Assembly: GCA_014860115.1 (NCBI GenBank)
Contig: JACZKK010000206.1
Coordinates: 1 to 64,000, forward strand
Length of the DNA stretch: 64,000 bases
Reading direction: 5' to 3'
Source: Ignavibacteriaceae bacterium
GTDB lineage: Bacteria > Bacteroidota > Ignavibacteria > Ignavibacteriales > Ignavibacteriaceae
Shown here in pieces: positions 52,608-61,503 of the stretch. A model generated the notes under the pieces. That model had not been told where the DNA came from. It did not search any database and saw only the letters and a list, made by a program, of their open reading frames with translations. Both the position numbers and the translations under genes were made by a program. Positions within the stretch are counted from its first letter, which is position 1, and each line of letters starts with the position of its first letter.

Positions 52608-52943
52608 ATGGAAGAAGAAAAAAAACAAGTTGCAGAGATTGTTAAATTTGTTGAAAAAGATTTCTTAATAAGCGATAACAACTCTCTGATACCTTCCACT
52701 GATCTTGCTTCACTCGAAGAGTTCAGAAAATATCTTACCGAAAAGCTTAAATTTTTGCTCGATGAAAAGTTTGATACGCTGGTCAACATCCTTTACAGAA
52801 TAGATATCAGTGAAAAGAAGTTAAGTCAATTATTTTCTGGTAATAACAGAGATTCAATTCCAGCCTCACTTGCAGATATGATTATTGACCGTCAGCTGGA
52901 AAAACTTAGATTGAGAAAGCTTTATAAAGAGGGAAAACTTTAA
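52608..52943 (+). CDS. Small conserved-type cytoplasmic protein, function unknown
   Basis: 111 residues, acidic N-terminus, then EEFRKYLTEKLKFLLDEKFDTLVNILYRIDISEKKL and LADMIIDRQLEKLRLRKLY, an all-helical pattern I have seen as short proteins of unknown role in Bacteroidota. Last gene of the 46323-52943 operon, 19 bases after the PAP2_C gene. Could be a small regulator or an assembly factor. Confidence 0.55.
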   Translation: MEEEKKQVAEIVKFVEKDFLISDNNSLIPSTDLASLEEFRKYLTEKLKFLLDEKFDTLVNILYRIDISEKKLSQLFSGNNRDSIPASLADMIIDRQLEKLRLRKLYKEGKL

Positions 52944-53209
52944 TTATCTCAGTCGATAAATTAATTATTCAGACTCAAGATTATTTGACAAAATTAATTC
53001 TGGACAATTATTCTCCAAACTTTTTCCTATGCATTCCGGCATACCATCATATTGATTCTTGCTAAACTAATGTTTAACTTAAACTAATGACATTAACTTA
53101 TTTGTTTATATGTTAATCACACCCGAGGAAAATCTTAAAATTTATACTCAGTATTCGATAAACTCAGAAGAATTAAACTCCTTTAAACCTAAAAAAGGAA
53201 GAGATTTCC

Positions 53210-55492
53210 ATGGCATTTCTAAATTCTAAAAAGCTTAAAGATCTCCAATCAGAAAATGAAGAGCTCAAAGCATTCATCCAAAGTATAACTGATAAAGAAT
53301 CCCACTTCCGTCAGCTCGATGAACTGCTAAGAAAAGCCAGAGTTGAGTACGCCAACATCACGATAAAAAAAGACCAGACAGTATTAACACTCGAACACCT
53401 CGAAAAAGAGAAAATCAAGCTCAATAACCAAACACAAAAACTTTCCAGTGAAATTGAACAGCTTCGGGAGATGAAGGTCTATGAGCAAAGCCAGATTCAT
53501 AAACTAAGCAGCAATTCAGCAAATCAGCCTAATAAAAATGAAATGGGAATAAAATTTCCTGTATATAAAGAAATTGAGCTGGCTGAAAAACGAAAAAAGG
53601 AACTTGAAAATGAAACCATTGAAATGGAAAAAAGATTTCGAGAGGTTTATCAGAGAGTGCTGCATGTGGAAGGAATGGAGAAGAGTTTAGATCTGAAAAT
53701 TAAAAAGAGAAAAGAAGAAATAAATTCTCTTAATGAAAGAAAGAATGAATTTGGTAAAGAGCAATTGAAAAATTTTACCAGTAGAATAACATCCCTGAAG
53801 GACAATGAGAAGCGAAATCTTCTTGAAATAAAGCAAAAGATACAACAGCTCTCTGACCGTGAGACCGAGTTAAACAATAAATTGCAAATTCGTAACAGAG
53901 AATTACAGGAAATAGAAAATAAAATTAGGCAAAAAAGATCGATCAGCGGAGAAGAAGCCGGTAGTAAATTACTTTCTTTAATAGCTGAAGAGCAGAATCT
54001 CCTTGATTCAATTGAATTAAAAAAGAAATCTCTTTCTGAGCTGGAGGGATCAATTCTTTCACTTAAGGCAGAACGAAATAAAATTACAGACGAAATTAAT
54101 CGAGTTGATAATGCATCAAAGAGTGATAAGTTAAAATTTGAAGATGAGACTGCCGGATCAAAATTAGCACCTGCGGAAATACTACATTTTGAAAAAGAAG
54201 CTAATACAATACAGGGAGTAATTAAGGCGTTAAAAGAAGAAGAGCAAAAGATCAGGACATCAATTGAACAACTTAGTCAATCAGAGGGACTTAAGAGGAG
54301 ACATATCTCGCAGTTAAATGATGAGCTTTCTTCAAAAGAAATTCAGTTTGCTTCTCTTGAAAAGGATTATGGAACAAAGTCCAGCAGATTAAATGAGATA
54401 TCGTTCAAGAATAAACTCATACTTGAGGAGTTAGCTACCAAGACGAATGAACTTTCATTGGCAGAAAATACTCTGAAATCAAAAACCAGTAGGCTGAACG
54501 AACTCACTGGTGAACTAAACCACGTAGAAAAAAAACTAATCAATGTTAAAAGCGAATTGTCAGAAAAGGATTATGAAAAATCCGAGATTGAGGAAAAGAT
54601 TAAAAGCGCCAGTGATAAATGGATAAAGCTTGATGATTACTATAAAAAAATAAAAGATGTTGTCCCTTTGCTGGAAAAAAGAAAGGACGAAATTCAGCTA
54701 AGCAATAGTATGTTCGAGAAACGCTTTTCCGATATGTTCAAGCATTACAGTACGCAAATGGGCGAGATGTATAAAAAGAAAAACCTTTTGGAACAGATGC
54801 TCATCAAAAAAGAGCATGACGTAAACGAAAAAGATCAAGCGCTGCTGGATAAGTTAACGGCTCTTGATGAAGCTGAAAAAGTTCTTTCTATCCGACAAAC
54901 CGAAGCCGAATCAATTGAAAACTTATTGAAAACAATTAATGAACAAAAGGAATTGCTTGCAAGTGAAATCACATTATTAGAGAACAGGAGTGTTGAAAAG
55001 AAAATTCAGAACAAAGAACTAACTATTGAAAGCGAACTTTACCATAAAAAATTAGTTGAGTTTGAAAATGGACTAAAAGAACTTTTCCATAAGTCAGAGG
55101 AGCGTTTTAGCAAAAACACCGAGCAAAAGACCAGGCTGGAAAGTGAAATAAGGGAGTACGAGCACAGGCTTAACGAATTGAACAGGGGCATCAAGGATTC
55201 AATAGAGGAGCATTTAAAACTCCGAAGTACTATTAGCAAAATAAAAATTGAACACGAGGAACACCGGTTAGCAATAAATAAATTAGCTTCGGTTAAGAAG
55301 AAACTCGAAGATGAAATTAACAAGCACCAGGTGGTAATAGATAAATACACAAAGATAAAAGAAAAGATAAGGCAGGAACAGAACCTGATTAAGATGAAAA
55401 GAGAACTTTTTGTGTCAAATAAGTCCTCCAACCAAAGCGACGAAGAGCAAAAAACTTTTAATCCTTATAGCCCAAATTGGATTAAGCTCTGA
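53210..55492 (+). CDS. Long coiled-coil protein, no nucleotide-binding motif
   Basis: 760 residues almost completely coiled coil: charged heptads from residue 8 to about 735 with only a few breaks (for example SNSANQPNKNEMGIKFP near 110 and ASKSDKLKFEDETAGSKLAP near 310). No signal peptide, no transmembrane segment, no Walker A or B motif, so it is not an SMC or Rad50 ATPase. The last residues SPNWIKL form a short non-coiled tail. AAGGAAG site before the ATG. A structural or cytoskeleton-like role is possible; nothing in the sequence proves it. Confidence 0.75.
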   Translation: MAFLNSKKLKDLQSENEELKAFIQSITDKESHFRQLDELLRKARVEYANITIKKDQTVLTLEHLEKEKIKLNNQTQKLSSEIEQLREMKVYEQSQIHKLSSNSANQPNKNEMGIKFPVYKEIELAEKRKKELENETIEMEKRFREVYQRVLHVEGMEKSLDLKIKKRKEEINSLNERKNEFGKEQLKNFTSRITSLKDNEKRNLLEIKQKIQQLSDRETELNNKLQIRNRELQEIENKIRQKRSISGEEAGSKLLSLIAEEQNLLDSIELKKKSLSELEGSILSLKAERNKITDEINRVDNASKSDKLKFEDETAGSKLAPAEILHFEKEANTIQGVIKALKEEEQKIRTSIEQLSQSEGLKRRHISQLNDELSSKEIQFASLEKDYGTKSSRLNEISFKNKLILEELATKTNELSLAENTLKSKTSRLNELTGELNHVEKKLINVKSELSEKDYEKSEIEEKIKSASDKWIKLDDYYKKIKDVVPLLEKRKDEIQLSNSMFEKRFSDMFKHYSTQMGEMYKKKNLLEQMLIKKEHDVNEKDQALLDKLTALDEAEKVLSIRQTEAESIENLLKTINEQKELLASEITLLENRSVEKKIQNKELTIESELYHKKLVEFENGLKELFHKSEERFSKNTEQKTRLESEIREYEHRLNELNRGIKDSIEEHLKLRSTISKIKIEHEEHRLAINKLASVKKKLEDEINKHQVVIDKYTKIKEKIRQEQNLIKMKRELFVSNKSSNQSDEEQKTFNPYSPNWIKL

Positions 55493-55594
55493 TATAATTT
55501 CAGTTCAATTTATTCAATTGCCCTTGTGAGTTTGATCCACTCTGTAATTTATACAATGTATTAACCCAATATTGAATAACACCAGAGAAATTTT

Positions 55595-56935
55595 ATGTTG
55601 AAAAAATATATCCTCGTTTTAGTTTATTTACTTCTCATTTCCTTATTTCCACTAACCGCCACTGCTCAAGAATTTACACCACCTGACTGGAGTTATAACA
55701 ATGCAATCTATGAAGTAAACATCAGGCAATACACCGAAGAAGGAACAATTAAAGCATTTGAAAAACATTTGCCCAGATTAAAAGAACTGGGTGCTGATAT
55801 ATTGTGGTTGATGCCAATTCATCCAATCGGAGAAAAGAATAGAAAAGGAACACTCGGCAGCTATTATTCAGTTAAAGATTATAAAGCTGTAAATCCGGAA
55901 TTCGGCACTCTGGAGGAATTTAAGTCTTTAGTGAAGATGATTCATAAGATGGGGATGTATGTTATTATTGATTGGGTTGCTAATCATACTGCATGGGATC
56001 ATCAATGGATTGAAGAGCATCCGGAGTTTTATACACAGGACTCACTCGGAAACATTATCTCTCCAAACCATGATTGGACCGATGTTGCTGATTTGAACTT
56101 TGATAATAGAGAGCTCTGGTCTGAAATGATTGATGCGTTAAAGTCCTGGGTTGAAAAGTGTGATATTGACGGATACCGATGCGATGTTGCGGGCATGGTC
56201 CCAACTGAATTCTGGATTGAAGCAAGAACTGAATTGGAAAAAGTTAAACATGTTTTTATGCTTGCTGAGTGGGATACACCAGAAGTTCATCTTGCATTTG
56301 ACATGACTTACGATTGGGATCTTCATCACATTCTGAATGGAATTGCTAAAGAGGAAAAGACAGTAATAGATTTAATTGAGCATCTTAATAATGATGTTGA
56401 AGAATTTCCTGCTAATGCCTTTAGAATGCAGTTCACATCAAATCACGATGAGAATAGCTGGAACGGAACTGAGTTCGAAAGATTGGGTGATGGAGTTGAA
56501 GCATTTGCCGTTTTAACGTGTCTTATTCCAGATATGCCCCTTGTATACTCAGGACAGGAAGCTGGAAATAATAAACGTCTTTCCTTTTTCGAAAAGGATT
56601 TGGTTGATTGGAAGGACGATAAATTATTTGATATCTACTCCAGGCTCTTTCAATTAAAAAAGAACAATAAAGCACTTCAGAACGGTACGCTTGGCGGAGA
56701 GATGACCTACATAAAAAGTTCTGATGAGAAAAATATATTTGCATTCTCCAGAAGTGTAGAGAAGGATAAAGTGCTAGCTTTATTTAATCTTTCAAATAAA
56801 CCTGTTGAAGTTGAATTAACCGGGGAATCCCTTCTGGGTAATTTTAAAAACTATTTCACTGGAAAGCTTGAGACATTTTCAGGCAAGGAATCATTTGAAT
56901 TAAATCCCTGGGAATACCGGGTTTATACTAAATAA
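55595..56935 (+). CDS. Secreted GH13 alpha-amylase-family enzyme
   Basis: 446 residues with signal peptide MLKKYILVLVYLLLISLFPLTATAQ. The four GH13 regions are present: I DWVANHT (near 127), II GYRCDVAG (nucleophile Asp near 197), III LAEWD (Glu near 224) and IV SNHDENS (near 282-287). A short C-terminal beta domain (VLALFNLSNKPVEVELTG) ends NPWEYRVYTK. Probably degrades starch-like glucans in the periplasm or outside. Single gene. Confidence 0.93.
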   Translation: MLKKYILVLVYLLLISLFPLTATAQEFTPPDWSYNNAIYEVNIRQYTEEGTIKAFEKHLPRLKELGADILWLMPIHPIGEKNRKGTLGSYYSVKDYKAVNPEFGTLEEFKSLVKMIHKMGMYVIIDWVANHTAWDHQWIEEHPEFYTQDSLGNIISPNHDWTDVADLNFDNRELWSEMIDALKSWVEKCDIDGYRCDVAGMVPTEFWIEARTELEKVKHVFMLAEWDTPEVHLAFDMTYDWDLHHILNGIAKEEKTVIDLIEHLNNDVEEFPANAFRMQFTSNHDENSWNGTEFERLGDGVEAFAVLTCLIPDMPLVYSGQEAGNNKRLSFFEKDLVDWKDDKLFDIYSRLFQLKKNNKALQNGTLGGEMTYIKSSDEKNIFAFSRSVEKDKVLALFNLSNKPVEVELTGESLLGNFKNYFTGKLETFSGKESFELNPWEYRVYTK

Positions 56936-57075
56936 GATTCGTAACCTTTGATTCGGCTAGTGTTGCTTTCTGTTTCCATCAATGAATAATTCTTTAGACA
57001 CTAAATATGCGTGTGATTAATATCATCATATAACGCCCTCATTTTTATCTATTAAATTAACTTTCCTGATAAGAA

Positions 57076-57142
57076 ATCATCCTTAATTCATTTGTCGTCC
57101 CGGCAAGGATTTTGACCGTCCGGTACCATAACGAAGGATGAT
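57076..57142 (+). promoter_or_regulatory. Leader hairpin that covers the ribosome-binding site of the 57149 gene
   Basis: ATCATCCTT at 57076-57084 is an exact inverted match of AAGGATGAT at 57134-57142, which holds the Shine-Dalgarno AAGG. The intervening 49 bases contain a GC-rich stem (CCGG / CCGG). If formed, the ribosome site would be occluded. Confidence 0.45.
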
Positions 57143-57148
57143 CCAAAA

Positions 57149-57823
57149 ATGAAAACGAATATTACAATATTAACAACAGCAATCTTCTTACTAACAGCCA
57201 GCTATTTAGTAGCGCAGCCCTCATTCAGTTTCTATTTCACCACAGCATTTCCGGTTAATGACTACCGGTTATTAGATAGTGAGGAAGGTTATGGTGGTAA
57301 TCTTGAAATGTTTTTTATCTCTCCTTCCAAACAGAAACCACTTGGAGTAGGAATCAGTCTTTCTTACTTTGGACAGGGGCTTTTCTTTTATGAAGATTAC
57401 TGTGATTGTGAAACTTACCTGAGTAATAATCGTGCAAATAATTTTACTAATGCTCACCTTGTCTTTCAATTAGCACCAACAGGTGGAACAGTCAGACCAT
57501 ATTTAGAAACACTCTTCGGTGGGAGTTATATTTTTTCGAACTCACAAATTTTTACTCCTGATTACATTCCCGTTTCATTATATATTGATGATTGGGCATG
57601 GAGCTACGGGATTGGAGGGGGATTTAAAATTTTGCTTGGAGCAGACGACGACAGTGGCTCATTATATCTTGATTTAAAGGGAAGATATCTGATGAGTTCC
57701 GATGTAAGTATTTTGGATCGTAACTCAATCCGCTATGCCAATAATGGTTTCTACTATACCGTAAATGAAACTCAATTAAATTTTGTGGCTGTCCAGATTG
57801 GAGTGATCTTCTATTTCAGGTAA
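57149..57823 (+). CDS. Small outer-membrane beta-barrel protein
   Basis: 224 residues, signal peptide MKTNITILTTAIFLLTASYLVAQ, then strands FSFYFTTAFPVNDY, FFISPSKQKPLGVGISLSYFGQG, VRPYLETLFGGSYIF, AWSYGIGGGFKILLG, and the ending VQIGVIFYFR with aromatic terminus, typical of a small barrel. Not clearly paralogous to the four barrels at 21-25 kb. Its ribosome site lies in a predicted hairpin. Confidence 0.7.
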   Translation: MKTNITILTTAIFLLTASYLVAQPSFSFYFTTAFPVNDYRLLDSEEGYGGNLEMFFISPSKQKPLGVGISLSYFGQGLFFYEDYCDCETYLSNNRANNFTNAHLVFQLAPTGGTVRPYLETLFGGSYIFSNSQIFTPDYIPVSLYIDDWAWSYGIGGGFKILLGADDDSGSLYLDLKGRYLMSSDVSILDRNSIRYANNGFYYTVNETQLNFVAVQIGVIFYFR

Positions 57824-57835
57824 AAGCTTCCCAAA

Positions 57836-57862
57836 GCCCTCCCCTTCGGGGAGGGCCGGGAG
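57836..57862. terminator. Very GC-rich bidirectional hairpin
   Basis: GCCCTCCCC, three-base loop, GGGGAGGGC, then GGGAGGGG, between the convergent stops at 57823 (+) and 57869 (-). The stem is much stronger than any other in the window and is similar to the CCCCTC-type hairpins at 13112 and 46186. Confidence 0.75.
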
Positions 57863-57868
57863 GGGCCT

Positions 57869-59293
57869 TTAATAACTATCCTCCTCAATACTCTTCTCAA
57901 TAACCTTTCCATACTTTGCAACTATATCTTTTATCTCATCAGCTTTACCGATTAACACAAACTGTAAATTTTCCTTTGGAAAATAATTTTTTATCAGCTC
58001 GTTTGCTCTTTCAACAGTCAATCCGTTCACTTCATTTTCAAAATCATTAATGATAGAATCGTCAAGTCCATAAATAAATTTCTGCGCCAAGAATCCGGAT
58101 AGAGATGCAGCCGTTTCATAATCTGGAGGAAACTGTCCCTTCACATAATTCTTCGCTGAAAGTAATGTTTCTTCATCGATGCCTTTTTCAAATAACCTGT
58201 TGTATGTTTTAAGAGCAAGGTCAATTGCGGCTTCCGTGTTTTTTGTTTGTGTGAATGTGCTGATATAGAAAGTGCCTGTGAGTTTATATTGAGCAAATCT
58301 GCTTCTGGCCCCGTACGTGAGCCCGGCATTTACCCTTAGCTCGTCGTTAAGCCAGGAAGTAAATCTTCCGCCGAGAATTGTGTTAATGACATCTAGCTGA
58401 GTCTGGTCTTCATTATTCATTGTTGTACCATAGCTGCCAATCAGAAAAGTTGTTTCGGTTGCATTTTCCTTGTTGATAAGATAAGCCGAAGCTGATTCAA
58501 AAGGTGTGTTATCAGCTTTCAAATCTGAAATTAATTTCTGTCTTTGATTCTTCCATCCGCCAAAGTATTCTGCAATCAGTTTTTTCATATCAGTAGAATT
58601 GAAATCTCCCACCAAAGCAATCGCAGTACTTTCGGGTCTGTAATTAGTTTGATAAAACTCTTGTACTTTTTCGACCGAGATACTTCCAATTCCAGTTTTC
58701 GTTCCGTTCACCGGATTTCCATAAGGTGAATCACCGAAAATGTGTTTGTTAAAATAGCTGCCAATGACAGAACGTGGACTTTCCTTTGCCTGGTCAAGTT
58801 CTGCAATCCATCTTTGTTTTCTTTTTTCTATTTCAGATTCAGGGAAGGATGGATTTAAGATAATCTCCTTAATTACAGGAAAAAGTTTTTCTGTGTTATC
58901 CTTAATAAATTGCGTATACAAACCTGAGAAATCAGCATTTGCATATGTGCTGATATTACTCCCATAAAAATTGAAGAGTGAATCAATCTGTGATTTTGAA
59001 TAGTTGGTGGTTCCAAATCGCAAAGCCTCTGCCGTGAATGATGCAACGCCTGAGGTTGAGCCATCTTTAATAACTCCTCCATCAAATACTGCGGAGAATG
59101 AAATCAAAGGAACATCCTTCTTCTCCATTAAATAAACAGTCAAACCGTTATCTAAAGTGACAGTTTCATATTCCGGTAATTTGAACTGAGCCAAAGAAAT
59201 TGAACTCAGAATGATTAAGAACGTAAACCAGAAAAGAATTAACCGGCCTCCTCCTCTTCCATCAACTATTATCCATCTTTCATTTGCTTTCAT
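57869..59293 (-). CDS. M16 peptidase-like subunit without the zinc motif
   Basis: 474 residues of insulinase-fold sequence but no HxxEH: the matching place reads GVASFTAEALRFG. The other conserved part, GLTYGARSRF (the R/Y substrate-binding loop), is present. It forms an overlapping pair (ATGA) with the active 59290-60597 gene, as in two-subunit M16 peptidases where one partner is inactive. An N-terminal hydrophobic segment after a basic stretch (RLILFWFTFLIILSSISLAQ) should target it to the periplasm. Confidence 0.9.
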   Translation of the reverse strand: MKANERWIIVDGRGGGRLILFWFTFLIILSSISLAQFKLPEYETVTLDNGLTVYLMEKKDVPLISFSAVFDGGVIKDGSTSGVASFTAEALRFGTTNYSKSQIDSLFNFYGSNISTYANADFSGLYTQFIKDNTEKLFPVIKEIILNPSFPESEIEKRKQRWIAELDQAKESPRSVIGSYFNKHIFGDSPYGNPVNGTKTGIGSISVEKVQEFYQTNYRPESTAIALVGDFNSTDMKKLIAEYFGGWKNQRQKLISDLKADNTPFESASAYLINKENATETTFLIGSYGTTMNNEDQTQLDVINTILGGRFTSWLNDELRVNAGLTYGARSRFAQYKLTGTFYISTFTQTKNTEAAIDLALKTYNRLFEKGIDEETLLSAKNYVKGQFPPDYETAASLSGFLAQKFIYGLDDSIINDFENEVNGLTVERANELIKNYFPKENLQFVLIGKADEIKDIVAKYGKVIEKSIEEDSY

Positions 59294-60597
59294 TGTTCTT
59301 CCTCCGTATTCAGTATTCCTACTGTTCTGTTTTGCTCTGTGAAATATTCTCCGGCAACTCTCTTGATATCATCCACTGTTACTTTTTTATAATCATCAGG
59401 TGCGGTAAAAAGCTTTTTGTAATCACCAAAGAATAATTCATACGTGCCAATTGTATTTGATAAACCGCTTATAGTTTCCATAGTTCTGTAAAATTCCATC
59501 AACTTTTGGTTTTTTACTTTCTGCAATTCATTTTCATTTATTCCTTCGTCAATGAGCTTTGCTACTTCATCAAGTATAGCTTTTTCAAGTTCAGAAGCCT
59601 TAACAGCATCATTACAAACTCCATAAAAATAAAATAGTGTCGGGTCGAAAGCATCACCATAATATGTGCCGACTTCAAGCGCAAGCTGATTCTCTTCAAC
59701 GAGCGAGCTGTATAGTCTGGATGATCGTCCCTGTGATAAAATTGAACTCAGCAAATCAAGCGTGTAATAATCATCACTTCCAGTTTGAGGAACGTGGTAA
59801 GTTATTAACAAGTACGGTGATGGAACTTCTCGCTGAACGAATACTCTTCTTTCTCCGGTTTGAGGTGGTTCGACTGTGTGAACTTTCCGGGGCTTTGGTC
59901 CGGCAGGAATTGGTTCAAAATATTTTTGCGCCAGACTTTTTACTTCATCTAATTTCACATCACCGGAAATTACAACCAGACAGTTATTCGGTGCGTAGTA
60001 AGTGTGAAAATAATTTTCAAGATCCTGCTTCGTCCAGTTTTTTATATCTGACTCCCATCCAATCACCGGCCACATATACGGATGAGCAACGAAAGCTGTT
60101 GCCTGAATCTCCTGCCATAGCTGTTCCAGAGGATTATTCTCCAGTCCGGTTGATCGTTCAGAAAGAATTACACCGCGTTCACTTTCAATCATCACGGTAT
60201 CAAAATTTAGATGTGCAATTCTATCAGCTTCAAGATCAAATATTACTTCAAGCGCAGATTTTGGAAACCAATTTGTGTAAGCGGTGATGTTTTCGGAAGT
60301 GTACGCGTTATTTGCTCCGCCGTTTGCTTCCATCACGCGGTCGAATTGTTTCGGTCCGTACTTCTTTGCACCGTTGAACATCATATGCTCAAAGAAGTGT
60401 GAGATGCCGGTTATGCCGATATATTCATTGCGCGAACCGACTTTATAAAACAAATACATATTTGCATTTGGGATTGCACTATTCTCAAGAACTAAAATTT
60501 TCATCCTGTTCTTAAGAGTAAAAGTATGAACATCATCTGCAGAAATCTGTGCAAAGAGTGATGTTGCAGAGATGAGAAGAATTACGATAAGTTTCAT
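59290..60597 (-). CDS. M16 zinc peptidase, active subunit
   Basis: 435 residues, signal peptide MKLIVILLISATSLFAQ. The inverted zinc motif ISHFFEHMMF gives H67, E70 and H71, with the distal Glu in MIESERGVILSE (about 140-147). Typical GxxHxxEH neighbourhood FYKVGSRNEYIGITG is seen. Acts on peptides in the periplasm. Upstream gene of the two-gene operon; its TGA overlaps the partner's ATG. Confidence 0.93.
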   Translation of the reverse strand: MKLIVILLISATSLFAQISADDVHTFTLKNRMKILVLENSAIPNANMYLFYKVGSRNEYIGITGISHFFEHMMFNGAKKYGPKQFDRVMEANGGANNAYTSENITAYTNWFPKSALEVIFDLEADRIAHLNFDTVMIESERGVILSERSTGLENNPLEQLWQEIQATAFVAHPYMWPVIGWESDIKNWTKQDLENYFHTYYAPNNCLVVISGDVKLDEVKSLAQKYFEPIPAGPKPRKVHTVEPPQTGERRVFVQREVPSPYLLITYHVPQTGSDDYYTLDLLSSILSQGRSSRLYSSLVEENQLALEVGTYYGDAFDPTLFYFYGVCNDAVKASELEKAILDEVAKLIDEGINENELQKVKNQKLMEFYRTMETISGLSNTIGTYELFFGDYKKLFTAPDDYKKVTVDDIKRVAGEYFTEQNRTVGILNTEEEQ

Positions 60598-60633
60598 ATA
60601 ATTTATCCGGAATTTTGTTGAATTTGTATTTCA

Positions 60634-60725
60634 CCGTCATCCTGAATCTTGTCCTGAACTTGCCGCCCTTGGCGAGCCTCGCTCAGAAAATGAGCCGGTT
60701 TCAGGATCTGCATTTATTTCAGGAT
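60634..60725. repeat. Composite GC-rich intergenic repeat
   Basis: Contains GTCATCCTGAA and TTTCAGGAT as imperfect inverted arms, and CGAGCCTCGCTCA. The last motif reappears nearly unchanged (CGAGGCTCGCTCA) at 62065-62077. Much richer in G+C than its surroundings. Confidence 0.55.
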
Positions 60726-60935
60726 TTAAAATGCTACTACAAAAATAATGATTGTCTGGTTATCTTGTAGTAGAAAGTGATGGGTGGTGTTGCCATGAAT
60801 ATTACGAATTAACAATAATATTTTCCCACATAAAGTTCGTGACAATTAGTGCAATTGGTGGCAATTTTTCAGTTAATAAAAGAAGTGATAAGCATCTCCA
60901 AATTATTTACTCAATCAATTGTATTTTTACTTTGG

Positions 60936-60959
60936 TTGTCACTGACGATTCTGTGACAA
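60936..60959. promoter_or_regulatory. Perfect operator-like inverted repeat
   Basis: TTGTCAC, ten-base spacer, GTGACAA; a further GTGACAA copy lies at 60839-60845. Half-site length and spacing (one helical turn per half) suit a dimeric regulator. Upstream of the 61116 gene. Confidence 0.4.
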
Positions 60960-61115
60960 AAAACTTAAAATCTTTATATCTTAAAACTGCAAACACTTAA
61001 AAAAATATTCTTCTACAAACTAACTGGACTGAACTTTCTGCTCGTTCTGATTTTTATAGTTTTATCTTTTTATACTCCTTTTGCAGTTCCGTTCCTATTT
61101 CTGCTTACGAGCAAT

Positions 61116-61478
61116 TTGTTTGATATTCTCGGTTATCATTTTACTTTAATACGCAGAACCACCACAATGCCCGAACAAGAAATAATTAAAGCTTACAGGA
61201 TAATCCAACTTATGTTTGATGTTATGCTGCTGATAATTTTAGGTTTGTTGTTTGGATGGGTGTCGGCTTTTTGCTGCGCAATATTAAAATTCTTTGGCGT
61301 GCAAGATGTTACTTATTACATTTTTCTGCGGAAGTCTTTACCGCAAGAATGGCATTGGCTAAATTGGACACCGCTAGGCTCAGTAAAAAAAATATTAACA
61401 AAGAATGAAGTTGTCGCACAAGCAATTACTGGAGTGATTATTTCTTATGGAATACTTTTACTTTATTTAAAGTTCTAA
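61116..61478 (+). CDS. Small membrane protein, start uncertain
   Basis: ORF track start at a TTG (61116). The same frame is open upstream to 60969 and would encode a further membrane helix (GLNFLLVLIFIVLSFYTPF) that seems part of the real protein, but no ATG, GTG or TTG precedes it; CTG at 60987 is the only plausible start. The listed part has two helices (VMLLIILGLLFGWVSAFC and VVAQAITGVIISYGILLLYL) around a conserved-looking loop (LRKSLPQEWHWLNWTPLG). No family recognised. 25 bases before the SRPBCC gene. Confidence 0.5.
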   Translation: MFDILGYHFTLIRRTTTMPEQEIIKAYRIIQLMFDVMLLIILGLLFGWVSAFCCAILKFFGVQDVTYYIFLRKSLPQEWHWLNWTPLGSVKKILTKNEVVAQAITGVIISYGILLLYLKF

Positions 61479-61503
61479 AAACATATAATCAAAAGGAGCG
61501 CTG

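Larger units (their letters stand above)
60598..61115. other. Intergenic region with repeat and operator-like palindrome
   Basis: About 520 bases. 60634-60725 is a mixed, partly GC-rich repeat (CCTGAA ... TTCAGG and CGAGCCTCGCTCA). 60734-60773 has CTACTACAA / TTGTAGTAG. 60936-60959 has the perfect operator-like repeat TTGTCAC, ten bases, GTGACAA. An ORF of 82 codons at 60752 is not supported. The true start of the downstream membrane protein may be in this stretch. Confidence 0.4.

Noticed and set aside
53110-53229. 39-codon ORF (MLITPEENLKIY...) overlapping the start of the coiled-coil gene
   Set aside because: No Shine-Dalgarno site, different frame from the gene it overlaps, no recognisable feature; most likely leader sequence.
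57054-57066. TAACTTTC as a promoter box for the 57149 gene
   Set aside because: No TTG or TTTG at the expected distance upstream.
60752-61000. 82-aa ORF upstream of the small membrane-protein gene
   Set aside because: TTG start without ribosome site, crosses the operator-like repeat, no coding character in the translation.
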